NCBI RefSeq assembly: GCF_024400535.1
Contig: NZ_CP038800.1
Span: 930,001 to 994,000 of the forward strand
DNA length: 64,000 bases
Source of the DNA: Treponema denticola
Lineage (GTDB): Bacteria; Spirochaetota; Spirochaetia; Treponematales; Treponemataceae
Direction: 5' to 3'
The translations under genes and the position numbers were made by a program. How positions within the stretch are numbered: position 1 is the stretch's first letter; the number at the start of each line of letters is the position of its first letter. Under the pieces are notes generated by a model. That model was not told the origin of the DNA and made no database searches. It saw only the letters and a list, made by a program, of their open reading frames with translations. Below are positions 8,214 through 16,439 of the stretch, in pieces.

Positions 8214-10133
8214 TTGAAAATTAAGTTTTTTTTTATTTGTGCTTTATGCACTCTTTTTTTTGTTTCATGCGGTTCTAAAGCAATATCTTATCTTGATCAG
8301 CCGGCTTCCGATGCTTACGATAACATTTTAAAGGAAGAGATGGAAAATCTTCCGGATTTTTCCGCTCCTGCCGTCATAGTTAAAGATTTCCGCATTGACG
8401 GAACTCCTTCCGATTTGAAATGGTATACATCCTATCCTAAAGACCTTTCTTCTAAGGCTTTAAAAAAAGGCGGTATTTTTTACGGTTTTTTAGGCGATAT
8501 ACCGAATACCTTCCGTTATATGGGGCCGGGTGCCGATGAGCTTTGTGAAAAGCTTTTTAATACTCAAATGCCGCTTTTATGGACCTCATTTGAAACCTTT
8601 GAATTTATGCCCTGTTCCGCCGTATTCTGGGCTGTCGATATTTCTTCTAAAACGGTGTATTATAAGCTCAACGAAAATATTTTTTGGTCGGACGGCGAGC
8701 CTTGTACGGCTGACGATTGGATCTTTGCTGACGAATTTTGTAAATCTAAAAAAATTGTTGATCCGGCAAAAAACAGAAAACATAATAATCTTGAAGTAAA
8801 AAAAATAAATGACTTTTGTTTATCCGTACATGTTTTAGATAATCAAATTTATACTGAACAGGAACTTTTAGATATAAGTAATTTTAAGCCCATAGCAAAA
8901 CACTTTTATAAGGGGCAAATTCCTGATGACTGGGTTGCAAAGTATAACCGTACGGTTGAGCCTACTACAGGACCTTATATTCTTAAAAAGTATGACTATA
9001 ATAACGGGCTCCATTTTGCTAAAGTTGAAAATTGGTGGGCTCAAACCTATCCTCATTTTAAGGCTATTGCTAATTTTGATGAGATTTTTTATAGGATAAT
9101 AACCGGCGATAAAAGACCTGCTTTTACAAAATTTGCCCGAGGTCTATTCGATGTAATTCATATAGACGATCCGGGAGAATGGGCCAAGGCCGAGGCCTCT
9201 GCAGATGTACAAAACGGTTTTATAAACCTTTGGCGGGGCCGTCATGTTCCGGTACAAGGGCCGGCAGGTTTATTTTTTAATACACAGGCTCCTCCCCTCG
9301 ATAATCTATTTGTAAGAAAGGGGCTTTATTATGCGGTTGATATCGATGGGATGATCAGCAGGGTCTATGCCGATAAAAGAGTCAGGCTTCACACAATCGG
9401 TTCAGGTCAAACATGGGGCAGTGCTGAATTTAATAATCCGGAGATAAAAAAACCGTCTTTTGATCCTAAAAAAGCCCGTGAGTTTTTTTCAAAGGCCGGG
9501 TATGATAGGGTAAATTCTTCAGGTATTTTGGTCAATTCCGAAGGGAAAGAATTGAGTTTTGTTATTCTATATGACGATCCCTCATTGTATGAAGCTTTCG
9601 GGCTTTTATATGCTCAGGCCCTGCTTGCAGGCCTTAAACTTGAGTTTAGACAAATGGGAGGTAAACTCTTTGATAAGCTTGAAAGCAGAGACTTCCAAGC
9701 TTGGTGGGGCAGTCTTAATTCTTACCGCCTCCCCGATAATTACACCCTTTTTCATTCTTCATTTGCCAAATCGAAAAGTTTTAATAATTTTTTCGGTTAT
9801 TCAAATCCAGAAATGGATATTCTTTTAGAAAAATATGAAAAAGGCTCTTTATCCTATGTAGAAAAAGCTGATGTAAACCGGCAGATTGAAAAAATTGTAG
9901 ATGAGGATGCCCTTATGATTCCTTCATTTTACAAGGATACAATAGATGTTATGGCTTGGAAGTGGATTTGCTTCCCCGCATGGCTTAATATGAAGTATCA
10001 AAAATACCTTGATGACCCCATGTTCGGTTATATGTGGTTTGACGGCGATATTGAAAAAGAGTGTCTAAAAGCAAAGGATGAAAATAAAATTCTTCAAATG
10101 AGAGCTTATTTTTTAAGTGAAAGATACAAGTAG
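8214..10133 (+). CDS. oppA: Peptide-binding lipoprotein OppA/YejA-like, copy 3 (divergent)
   Basis: A 639-residue lipoprotein with signal peptide and lipobox FVSC (Cys at about residue 19). It keeps the family-5 landmarks: KGGIFYGFLGDIPNTF, WSDGEPCTADDW, VEPTTGPY and VRKGLYYAVDIDGM. It aligns with copies 1 and 2 over its whole length but is clearly diverged, suggesting another peptide specificity. The start is a TTG at 8214 with no good ribosome site, and a terminator lies just upstream, so expression may be low. The next in-frame ATG would remove the signal peptide, so TTG is preferred. Confidence 0.92.
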   Translation: MKIKFFFICALCTLFFVSCGSKAISYLDQPASDAYDNILKEEMENLPDFSAPAVIVKDFRIDGTPSDLKWYTSYPKDLSSKALKKGGIFYGFLGDIPNTFRYMGPGADELCEKLFNTQMPLLWTSFETFEFMPCSAVFWAVDISSKTVYYKLNENIFWSDGEPCTADDWIFADEFCKSKKIVDPAKNRKHNNLEVKKINDFCLSVHVLDNQIYTEQELLDISNFKPIAKHFYKGQIPDDWVAKYNRTVEPTTGPYILKKYDYNNGLHFAKVENWWAQTYPHFKAIANFDEIFYRIITGDKRPAFTKFARGLFDVIHIDDPGEWAKAEASADVQNGFINLWRGRHVPVQGPAGLFFNTQAPPLDNLFVRKGLYYAVDIDGMISRVYADKRVRLHTIGSGQTWGSAEFNNPEIKKPSFDPKKAREFFSKAGYDRVNSSGILVNSEGKELSFVILYDDPSLYEAFGLLYAQALLAGLKLEFRQMGGKLFDKLESRDFQAWWGSLNSYRLPDNYTLFHSSFAKSKSFNNFFGYSNPEMDILLEKYEKGSLSYVEKADVNRQIEKIVDEDALMIPSFYKDTIDVMAWKWICFPAWLNMKYQKYLDDPMFGYMWFDGDIEKECLKAKDENKILQMRAYFLSERYK

Positions 10134-10142
10134 ATTTTAAGG

Positions 10143-10177
10143 CAAAAAAAATCGAGTCTGCCGGAAAGCAGACTCGA
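10143..10177 (-). terminator. Terminator of rpmB
   Basis: TCGAGTCTGC/GCAGACTCGA (10152-10161 with 10168-10177) is a 10-bp stem. On the - strand it is followed by a run of eight Ts (A-run at 10144-10151). It sits between convergent oppA copy 3 and rpmB and primarily suits rpmB. Confidence 0.85.
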
Positions 10178-10210
10178 AATGTAAATAAAAAGGAGTAAAT
10201 TAAGAAAAAA

Positions 10211-10402
10211 CTAAACTTTTTTTGTAACGTAATCGCTTTTTAAGCATCGAGAACACATTTTAATGGTTAGAGTCCTGCCGCAGATTTCTGTCTTTACATT
10301 TACCAAATTGGGCTTCCAAACTCTTTTTGTGTGAATTTTGGACTTACTTACAGAGTTACCTGACATTGAGCCTTTTCCGCAAATTTCACATACTCTTGAC
10401 AT
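10211..10402 (-). CDS. rpmB: 50S ribosomal protein L28
   Basis: A 63-residue basic protein of the large ribosomal subunit. It begins SRVCEICGKGSMSGNSVSKSKIHTKRVWKPNL, the typical L28 N-terminus. It keeps four cysteines as CEIC and CSRC pairs, the zinc-binding form. An AGGTAGGTG-type ribosome site precedes the ATG at 10402. It lies downstream of tRNA-Asn on the same strand, but a terminator separates them. Confidence 0.96.
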   Translation of the reverse strand: MSRVCEICGKGSMSGNSVSKSKIHTKRVWKPNLVNVKTEICGRTLTIKMCSRCLKSDYVTKKV

Positions 10403-10412
10403 ATCGCACCTA

Positions 10413-10447
10413 CCTTTAAAAAATCAGCTGACCTTGGAAAGGTCAGC
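10413..10447 (-). terminator. Terminator of tRNA-Asn
   Basis: GCTGACCTT (10427-10435) and AAGGTCAGC (10439-10447) form a perfect 9-bp stem with a 3-nt loop. On the - strand a T-run follows (A-run at about 10418-10423). It ends the tRNA transcript before rpmB. Confidence 0.8.
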
Positions 10448-10461
10448 CGTCATTAAAATAG

Positions 10462-10534
10462 CTCCCCCGCGCGGGTTCGAACCACGGACCCAGTGGTTAA
10501 CAGCCACTTGCTCTGCCTACTGAGCTACAGGGGA
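10462..10534 (-). tRNA. tRNA-Asn (anticodon GUU)
   Basis: A 73-nt cloverleaf on the - strand: acceptor TCCCCTG pairs with CGGGGGA, D stem GCTC/GAGC, anticodon stem AGTGG/CCACT around CTGTTAA, and T stem CGTGG/CCGCG around TTCGAAC. The discriminator is G and CCA is not encoded. Anticodon GTT reads Asn codons. The conjugative element begins on the 5' side of this tRNA, the opposite of the usual 3'-end integration. Confidence 0.97.
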
Positions 10535-10559
10535 ATGCTTCCAATTAGGAAGTTTTAGG

Positions 10560-10588
10560 ATATTACACTATTTTTTATAAAATGTCAA
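10560..10588 (-). promoter_or_regulatory. Promoter of tRNA-Asn
   Basis: On the - strand TTGACA (10588-10583), a 17-bp spacer and TAATAT (10565-10560) lie about 25 bp upstream of the tRNA 5' end, the expected distance for a stable-RNA gene. Confidence 0.75.
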
Positions 10589-10679
10589 TAGAAAATTCGT
10601 ATTTTCTCAATAATTTATGTTAATAATAATTATAACAAAAGTAAATAATAATTTTATTGAAAAACCATCCAAAAAAGGT

Positions 10680-10757
10680 TCTTGGGTTACTTTTTTGGCC
10701 GGTTTTCGGCTAAAGTGGCACGTAGGACAACCCAAGAGACGTTCTGCGTGCCCTTTT
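10680..10757 (+). other. Pseudoknot/terminator-like leader upstream of parA
   Basis: TCTTGGGTT (10680-10688) pairs perfectly with AACCCAAGA (10729-10737). GGCACG (10717-10722), inside that loop, pairs with CGTGCC (10747-10752), outside it, giving an H-type pseudoknot. The CGTGCC strand is followed by CTTTTATTT, terminator-like. GCCG/CGGC (10698-10701/10707-10710) adds a small hairpin. The parA ribosome site follows at once. It could be an attenuator controlling parA, or part of the element's end; the sequence cannot decide. It lies at the junction of chromosomal and element DNA. Confidence 0.5.
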
Positions 10758-10772
10758 ATTTATGGAGTTTTT

Positions 10773-11537
10773 GTGGTAGTAGTAACATTTTCCAGCCTTA
10801 AAGGCGGTACCGGCAAGTCATCGGCGGCGATTATAGTATCAATGGCGTTGAAATCGGCAGGAAAAAGAGTCCTTGGAATCGACATGGACATCAACAACTC
10901 ATTTTCATTCTATTTTTTAGAAGATGGTAATGAAAGTGAAAGAAAAAACATCGCCTATGCATTGCAAGGCGATAATCTTTTAGATTTTATAATTCATACG
11001 AACAAGGGAGTTGATATTATTCCCTCCAGTCTTAGGCTTGTAGACTTGAGAGCGATGTCTACAAGTATTCTAAAAAGGCTTATTCCAAGCCTTGAAAATG
11101 CTTATGACATAGTAATTATAGATACGGCTCCTACATACGATAACATAGTCCTGAATGCTGTGAATGCTTCCGATTATGTTATAACACCGATAAATTACTC
11201 TCAGTTTGACTTTAACTCTTCAATTTTTTTAGGGCAAAAGCTCAGAATGGAAACTGAGCATTTTGATAAATGGTTCTTGTTTTTTAACGGCCATGAAAGT
11301 CGTTATGATGGAAATCCTGAAAGTTTACAAAACCAGTATAAAGAACTTTTTAAACAAAATGAAACTTTCGGAACAAAAGTATTAGATATTACATTCCCAT
11401 TCACTAGAAACATAAGAAAATTCGCCGATGCAGGCGAAATAATTCAAAATAAAGGGCAGACGCTAAAACTTCATAAATCCGTATGCGATTTATGTTCCGT
11501 CATTATGGATGAAGAAATTCGTCCTGAAAAATTTTAG
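10773..11537 (+). CDS. parA: ParA-family partition ATPase
   Basis: A 254-residue ParA/MinD-superfamily ATPase. The N-terminus has the deviant Walker A SLKGGTGKSS, then LGIDMDINNS (switch) and IVIIDTAPTYDN (Walker B region). Such proteins move or tether plasmid or element DNA together with a ParB protein, encoded here 3 kb downstream at 14527. I start it at GTG 10773 because GGAG lies at 10764-10767; the frame is open further upstream, but that stretch is the structured leader and reads as non-protein. It is the first gene of the element and leads a long + strand gene run. Confidence 0.88.
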   Translation: MVVVTFSSLKGGTGKSSAAIIVSMALKSAGKRVLGIDMDINNSFSFYFLEDGNESERKNIAYALQGDNLLDFIIHTNKGVDIIPSSLRLVDLRAMSTSILKRLIPSLENAYDIVIIDTAPTYDNIVLNAVNASDYVITPINYSQFDFNSSIFLGQKLRMETEHFDKWFLFFNGHESRYDGNPESLQNQYKELFKQNETFGTKVLDITFPFTRNIRKFADAGEIIQNKGQTLKLHKSVCDLCSVIMDEEIRPEKF

Positions 11538-11546
11538 GGATAAATT

Positions 11547-12104
11547 ATGACACTATATGAAAAACTATACAAAAGAATCAATGACATACAAGACATTGCA
11601 CATTTTGATCATTTAAGCATTGGCAGTAGTAATGCATCAATAGAAGTTACAAAACTTTGCAATGATTTAAAAAAAATTATTGAAGATGAATTTGAAGATA
11701 AACCATGGTTATCTGATAAAAAGGTAATGAAAAATACCGAGATAAAGAAAAGATTATTATTTGATGGTTATCACATCTTGGAAACTACTATTTGTATTAG
11801 TAGGTATCTAGCAAAAGAAAATGTAACCGAACCAAATAAATCCAATATTAAAAATCTATATCTAATGCTTGAATATATACATAATCTACCTAAAATATTA
11901 CATAACATATCTGATGAAAACTATGTATGGGAACATTGGATAGATTATTTTTTGGGCACATTTAAAGATATAAAAAGTAATATGTTATCTGATTCTAAAA
12001 ACATAAATCCATTGTATAGAATTTTTATCAAGTTAGAAGAAATAATTAGTAGTTTTTCTGAAAATATAAAAAAATATAATTTAGCCTTAAGTGAGGCTAA
12101 TTAA
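11547..12104 (+). CDS. Uncharacterised 185-residue protein
   Basis: I do not recognise it. The product is predicted mostly helical, acidic to neutral, with no signal or membrane segment. It has AGGG eight bases before its ATG and lies 9 bp after parA. Its last codons (NLALSEAN then stop) are formed by the 20-bp dyad at 12081-12100, so the C-terminus may have been set when that repeat arrived. It probably belongs to the partition/regulation block. Confidence 0.75.
   Translation: MTLYEKLYKRINDIQDIAHFDHLSIGSSNASIEVTKLCNDLKKIIEDEFEDKPWLSDKKVMKNTEIKKRLLFDGYHILETTICISRYLAKENVTEPNKSNIKNLYLMLEYIHNLPKILHNISDENYVWEHWIDYFLGTFKDIKSNMLSDSKNINPLYRIFIKLEEIISSFSENIKKYNLALSEAN
12081..12100. repeat. 20-bp dyad, copy 1 (candidate ParB/operator site)
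   Basis: TTAGCCTTAAGTGAGGCTAA: the arms TTAGCCTtA and TGAGGCTAA pair with one mismatch around AG. It is followed by TTAAAGGAGAA, which supplies the ribosome site of the next gene. It is one of four copies in the window (12081, 13815, 62758, 63840). Confidence 0.85.
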
Positions 12105-12116
12105 AGGAGAAAGAAA

Positions 12117-12494
12117 ATGGAAAAGTTAAAAACCTTTTTTTTAATGGCATTTCTTATTTTTTTTGTAAGTATAATGATTATCTCAACGGTATCATTTTTT
12201 AAATTTGAAGAAGATCCTATATATCAACAAAGTATATCATTATCATATCCTATAGTTTTAAAAAAAGTAGATAGAGATAAAGAAAAAATAACATACAAGC
12301 TTAACTTTAAAATAGAAAATTCTTTTATCTTTAACAACAAGGATATTTATATCACAAAGGAAGAATATGACTTATTAAAAAAAAGTAATGAGATTCCTTT
12401 TATAGTTAACACAAAAACAAAATCAATCAAACTTGATGAAGAAAAGTTTGCTGAACTTATTAAATCCTTAAAAGATAAGGAGGACGCAAAATGA
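12117..12494 (+). CDS. Small membrane-anchored protein
   Basis: 125 residues with one N-terminal membrane helix (about residues 7-28) and a lysine-rich outer or cytoplasmic domain. AAAGGAGAAAG precedes the ATG. No family is recognised. Its end overlaps the next gene by 4 bases (ATGA), so the two are coupled. Confidence 0.75.
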   Translation: MEKLKTFFLMAFLIFFVSIMIISTVSFFKFEEDPIYQQSISLSYPIVLKKVDRDKEKITYKLNFKIENSFIFNNKDIYITKEEYDLLKKSNEIPFIVNTKTKSIKLDEEKFAELIKSLKDKEDAK

Positions 12495-13828
12495 TAAACA
12501 TCAATCAAGAGTCTGTAAAAGAATTACTTTTAAAACTTGAAACTTGTGATACTGATTTTAGAGTAATTTTTTCAGGTAAAAAATCCGGTAAAGTAAACGG
12601 ATTGTATAAGCAGGATATTAATGAGATTATTATACATAATAAAAATTTTCAAAACGATAATCAACTTATCTATACAGCTATACATGAGTATTCTCATCAT
12701 CTTATGTGGTGCAAATATCACAAAACAGGAAAAATACCAAAACATAATAATGAGTTTTGGAGCATTATGTATAACTTTATTGATTTGGCAGAAGAAAAAG
12801 GTTTGTATAAAAAATATCCTGATGAATCCATAAAAAAGGAAATACAAAATCTTGTATCAGAAGCAAAAAAGATCAATAAAGAAATTGCATCTCTTTATAA
12901 AAAGCTTGGAGAAAAAATAAAAGAAATTCGCAAGGCAACAGACAAGTACGAAATACGTATTGAAGATATTCTTATTCGTGAATGTCAATTAAACAAAAAA
13001 ACTGCTGAAATGGCAGAAAAAGCTTATGTTTATAATATAGAGGCCTCTCTAGGTCAAGATTTACAACAGGCCGTTATATTAGAAAGAGATAACGAAAAAC
13101 AAACTTCAATCATAGAAGATATTAAAAACGGAAAAACTATTTATCAGGCAAAACAAAATATAAAACCTAATAACCCAAAGCTTGTAAGAAAACAATTATA
13201 TATAAACCAATCTTCAACTGCTGCAGAAAAGGTAGACAAGGAAAAAGAAGCTATGACTCGCGGCATCTGTCTTGCCCTAGGTCAAATAAATGAAGGAGCT
13301 ACAGTAAAAGAAGTTCTTGAAATGGCAGAAATTGACAGAAGAGAAGCAATAGAATGTAAGGTACCTGAGATAGATATAGAGAGACTTGAAGATGTTTTTA
13401 ATGAAATAAAATCGTCTGAAAGTGAGAATAATAAAGTCATAAAAGAAAATCAATCAAAAGAGTTCAATTCACTTAAACCGATTTCTAAACAGGCAAAAAA
13501 ACTGCTTGAAAAAATTATCGCAAATCAAAAATTGTACCCGGTTGTGGTGAAGATAAGCAAAGCTAAAAACACAATGACTATTCGGTACGATAGTAGTACA
13601 CCTGCAAGCTTCCCTGAGTTTGTTCTCCTTGTAAAAGAATTTTCATATGGTAAAGAATATTATCCTATTCAAGAAATTTATTTTGACTATAAAGGAACTA
13701 TTAAAAAATTTTCGCTGCTATCGGATGGATATAGTTTTATCACGAACAGCAAAGCACAAAAACAAAGTACTGTACACTGCCGATTGATGATTGAACATAT
13801 CAATAGAAAAAAAATTAACCTCAAGTGA
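12491..13828 (+). CDS. Zincin-like metallopeptidase-domain protein
   Basis: A 445-residue soluble protein. Near residue 65 it has HEYSHH, an HExxH zinc site, followed about 25 residues later by H-N-N-E-F-W, which resembles the third-ligand region of SprT-type proteases. A helical, lysine/glutamate-rich middle (about 110-330) follows, then a C-terminal domain of roughly 100 residues. Proteases of this kind on mobile elements often cleave repressors or DNA-protein crosslinks; which applies here is inference. It overlaps the preceding gene by 4 bases. Its 3' end carries the second dyad copy. Confidence 0.7.
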   Translation: MININQESVKELLLKLETCDTDFRVIFSGKKSGKVNGLYKQDINEIIIHNKNFQNDNQLIYTAIHEYSHHLMWCKYHKTGKIPKHNNEFWSIMYNFIDLAEEKGLYKKYPDESIKKEIQNLVSEAKKINKEIASLYKKLGEKIKEIRKATDKYEIRIEDILIRECQLNKKTAEMAEKAYVYNIEASLGQDLQQAVILERDNEKQTSIIEDIKNGKTIYQAKQNIKPNNPKLVRKQLYINQSSTAAEKVDKEKEAMTRGICLALGQINEGATVKEVLEMAEIDRREAIECKVPEIDIERLEDVFNEIKSSESENNKVIKENQSKEFNSLKPISKQAKKLLEKIIANQKLYPVVVKISKAKNTMTIRYDSSTPASFPEFVLLVKEFSYGKEYYPIQEIYFDYKGTIKKFSLLSDGYSFITNSKAQKQSTVHCRLMIEHINRKKINLK

Positions 13829-13834
13829 GGCTAA
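13815..13834. repeat. 20-bp dyad, copy 2 (candidate ParB/operator site)
   Basis: TTAACCTCAAGTGAGGCTAA, one mismatch in the left arm, with the right arm TGAGGCTAA unchanged. It spans the stop codon of the metallopeptidase gene and is again followed by TTAAAGGAGAAG, a shared cassette of dyad plus ribosome site. Confidence 0.85.
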
Positions 13835-13850
13835 TTAAAGGAGAAGTAAA

Positions 13851-13943
13851 ATGGGAATATTAGAAGAACTTGGGTTTGATTTTGATTTAAAATATCTTGT
13901 AAATATTGAACATTGTACGGAGGTAAATAATGATATTAGCTAA
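13851..13943 (+). CDS. 30-residue peptide gene
   Basis: ATG at 13851 follows AAAGGAGAAGTAAA, a strong ribosome site, and runs 30 codons (MGILEELGFDFDLKYLVNIE...) to TAA. It overlaps the next start (13930) by 14 bases. It is either a genuine small acidic peptide or a leader that couples translation to the next gene. Confidence 0.5.
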   Translation: MGILEELGFDFDLKYLVNIEHCTEVNNDIS

Positions 13944-14322
13944 TTTAACAAATGATTTTATAGATTTATTTTTATTAGGCGTTTTATTATTAATTTTGCT
14001 AATCAAGTTAATAACATGTAGGAAGTCAGAAGAAAATGGTAAAATATATTATATAACCTCAAAAAAAATATATTGTCGCTTGCTCTATTTTGGAGACTCT
14101 TATCACCTTTATTATTCATATAAAATTATTCTTAAACAAGCAAATAGTTCTTTTCTAAATAGATTAACCATTCCTGTAACAGGAAAAGAATTTTCTTTAT
14201 TAAAAGAAGGCGATTTGGTTTTTTGTACGTGCAACACAGAAACAATGCCTACAGAAATTTATGAAGAAAAGTTTAATGGATTTATTGAAATGAAAGGAGC
14301 AAAAAAGGAGGGCTTTCAATGA
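13930..14322 (+). CDS. Single-helix membrane protein, 130 residues
   Basis: An N-terminal membrane helix (about residues 8-28, rich in Leu/Ile) is followed by a soluble domain with no recognised family. A GGAGG site lies 8 bases before the ATG. Its 3' end overlaps the next gene by 4 bases (ATGA), so it is part of a translationally coupled string. Confidence 0.7.
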   Translation: MILANLTNDFIDLFLLGVLLLILLIKLITCRKSEENGKIYYITSKKIYCRLLYFGDSYHLYYSYKIILKQANSSFLNRLTIPVTGKEFSLLKEGDLVFCTCNTETMPTEIYEEKFNGFIEMKGAKKEGFQ

Positions 14323-14522
14323 AAAATTATACTTCAATAAAACATAATCATAGGCATAAGATGATTGAAAGAGATTTCATTGAATCTGCAATAGTAAATA
14401 TACCGGAGCTTTCGTATAAATATCAAATTTATATATTAAAAAATGGGTATACGGTAAAGAAACATTATAGAAAAACTTTATCGGCGGCATATAAAGTTCA
14501 AAATAAAAATATAGGAGAATAA
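14319..14522 (+). CDS. Small basic protein, 67 residues
   Basis: A His/Lys/Tyr-rich soluble protein of unknown role, starting inside the stop of the previous gene and ending 4 bases before parB. The position suggests it is co-translated with parB and could act as an accessory to it. Confidence 0.65.
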   Translation: MKNYTSIKHNHRHKMIERDFIESAIVNIPELSYKYQIYILKNGYTVKKHYRKTLSAAYKVQNKNIGE

Positions 14523-14526
14523 GAAA

Positions 14527-15273
14527 ATGGCAAAATTAACGGCACTAGGCAATGTGGGGAAAACCTCTATAGCCAATTCAGGAGCGAGTGAACTATCTGT
14601 TATGGTTCCAATAGAAAATATAAATTTAAAAGACGAATTTAAAAATCTGTTTCCGTTAAATGAAAACATGGTAGATATAATTACAGAAAATATATTATCA
14701 GGTGCTTATGATAAAAGCCAACCTATTCATGTATGGAAAGAAGGTATGATTTTAGTCGATGGTCATCATAGACTTGCTGCTGCAAAAAAGGCAGGATTAA
14801 AAGAAATACCCGTATTCTATCATTATTTTAAAGATTTGGAAGAAGCCCTAGCCTATGCTATTAAACTTCAAACCGATAGAAGAAATCTCTCAGATGCAGA
14901 ACTTTTAAAAATATTACAAACTCTTGATCAATTAAAACAGGTTGGAAGAATAGCTTTAGATTCCGATAAAAAATCTTCCGGAAAATCAGCCGAAATCACA
15001 GCCAAAAAAATCGGAGTTTCAAGATCTAAAGTTGAAAAAGCTAGGACGGTGCAAAATAAAGCCTCTGAAGAAATAAAAAAGGCTGTTGAAGAAGGTGAGA
15101 TGTCAATCAATGCGGCCTATAACATTGTTCAAAATGAATCGAAAGAAATTGAAGTCTCTATAATATTGGAACCTTATACCTGTGAACTTGAAATGGATGA
15201 AAAACAGGTCAAGCGAATCGAAAGCTTTTTAAAAAAAGAAAATATAAAATATTCTTTAGTAAAGAAACTTTAA
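14527..15273 (+). CDS. parB: ParB-family partition / DNA-binding protein
   Basis: A 248-residue ParB-like protein. Residues about 30-110 form the ParB N-terminal fold, with the DGHHRLAAAKKAG version of the conserved GxxR nucleotide-binding box. Residues about 150-200 hold a helix-turn-helix (TAKKIGVSRSKVEKARTVQ), as in ParB/Noc/KorB. It should bind a short palindrome and work with ParA (10773). The four 20-bp dyads of this element are the obvious candidate sites. AGGAGAATAAGAAA precedes the ATG. It is separated from parA by six small genes, which is unusual. Confidence 0.88.
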   Translation: MAKLTALGNVGKTSIANSGASELSVMVPIENINLKDEFKNLFPLNENMVDIITENILSGAYDKSQPIHVWKEGMILVDGHHRLAAAKKAGLKEIPVFYHYFKDLEEALAYAIKLQTDRRNLSDAELLKILQTLDQLKQVGRIALDSDKKSSGKSAEITAKKIGVSRSKVEKARTVQNKASEEIKKAVEEGEMSINAAYNIVQNESKEIEVSIILEPYTCELEMDEKQVKRIESFLKKENIKYSLVKKL

Positions 15274-15294
15274 AATATATTAACGGAGGAAAAT

Positions 15295-15747
15295 ATGATT
15301 TTAATTATTTTATTTATTTGTGTCATTTTCGTGATTTTACTTATTGTTTTTGATGAGGATATATTTGTTCTTTTCACTGGTTTCTCTATAGCGATTTTTT
15401 TTATAATTTTGGTAATTGCAACAATCGCAGGATATAATTATAAAGGAGGATTTTCAACAAGAAATAAAATAATACTCATGCAGGAAAAAATGGTAAGAGA
15501 AAAAAAAGAAGAAGTTTTGAAAGAAAGTGATATTTTGCAAAAAAAAGTTGAATGTGTTGACCATTTAGGAATAGCATCATCATCTTATCTTTCTGAAATG
15601 ATACAAGAAATTAAAGAAGTAGAAAAAGAAATATTAAACAAAAAACTACAATTGCAAGAAGATATAATGCGGCATAATGCATTATGTAATGTTCTAATTT
15701 TTGGTTTATTCGTGATAGATGAAAAAAACTTTGGTATTGAATACTGA
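15295..15747 (+). CDS. Membrane protein with coiled coil
   Basis: 150 residues: two N-terminal membrane helices (about 1-20 and 25-45) then a charged helical segment rich in Lys/Glu (about 60-120) that is likely a coiled coil. No family is recognised. ACGGAGG sits 6 bases before the ATG. It lies between parB and the flotillin gene, so a membrane-organising role is possible but unproven. Confidence 0.7.
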   Translation: MILIILFICVIFVILLIVFDEDIFVLFTGFSIAIFFIILVIATIAGYNYKGGFSTRNKIILMQEKMVREKKEEVLKESDILQKKVECVDHLGIASSSYLSEMIQEIKEVEKEILNKKLQLQEDIMRHNALCNVLIFGLFVIDEKNFGIEY

Positions 15748-15767
15748 TTGAAAGGAGAAAATAGATA

Positions 15768-16421
15768 ATGTATACGGAAAAAAATATTTTTGGAAAAGTT
15801 GATTGTATAGATAAGGCTATTGTGCTTTTAAGTGAAATAGCGAAAGATATAAAAAAAAGTTTTAATAATGATGATATAAAGCTTGCATATTATAAGTTAG
15901 AAAAAATTTTATCTGATTTAGGCATTGATGATAGATGGAATATTAACTTTTCTATTGAAGATGATAACAGTTTTTTTGTCTCATTATATTTTCTTTTAGA
16001 TAGAAAAGAAAGAGGAAATCGGTATAAATATAATGCCTATATTTCCTTTGATAATACCGGACTTACCTGTTCAGGAGTACAAGGTTATATAAATAATTGT
16101 TATAACGAAATTGTAAAAACCGTAAGCAATGATGATCTCATTGAAAATTATCACGACTATATAGAGCTTTTAAATATTTTTCACATAACAATCTTAACTT
16201 TAAGAAAATTTGATTTTACGATTTTAAATTCAATTTTACCGAAAAAAATCATAAAAAAGTATATTAAACTCGCAAAAACCATAAGGAGAGCTAATGATAT
16301 TAGCGGAAATATTTATAGTTGCTGTATGGAAATATGCGTAGAAGATTTTATGACTTACAATTATAAAAACATGAAAAACAATCAAACACCGATTAACAGC
16401 AGTAATACTGTTAAAATATAA
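15768..16421 (+). CDS. Uncharacterised 217-residue protein
   Basis: A soluble alpha/beta-looking protein with no family I recognise. AAAGGAGAA precedes the ATG. Its stop lies directly before the flotillin gene. Tyr/Asn/Lys-rich composition matches the AT-rich element. Confidence 0.7.
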   Translation: MYTEKNIFGKVDCIDKAIVLLSEIAKDIKKSFNNDDIKLAYYKLEKILSDLGIDDRWNINFSIEDDNSFFVSLYFLLDRKERGNRYKYNAYISFDNTGLTCSGVQGYINNCYNEIVKTVSNDDLIENYHDYIELLNIFHITILTLRKFDFTILNSILPKKIIKKYIKLAKTIRRANDISGNIYSCCMEICVEDFMTYNYKNMKNNQTPINSSNTVKI

Positions 16422-16439
16422 ATGGCAAGGAGAAGCCTT

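Noticed and set aside
10462-10534. tRNA-Asn as the element's attachment site
   Set aside because: Integration normally targets the 3' half of a tRNA gene, which here faces rpmB, away from the element. No second copy of a tRNA segment and no integrase is in the window, so I leave the attachment site open.
10617-10772. ParA starting at 10617
   Set aside because: The extra 52 residues are encoded by the structured leader, are not ParA-like, and GTG 10773 has a GGAG at the right spacing.
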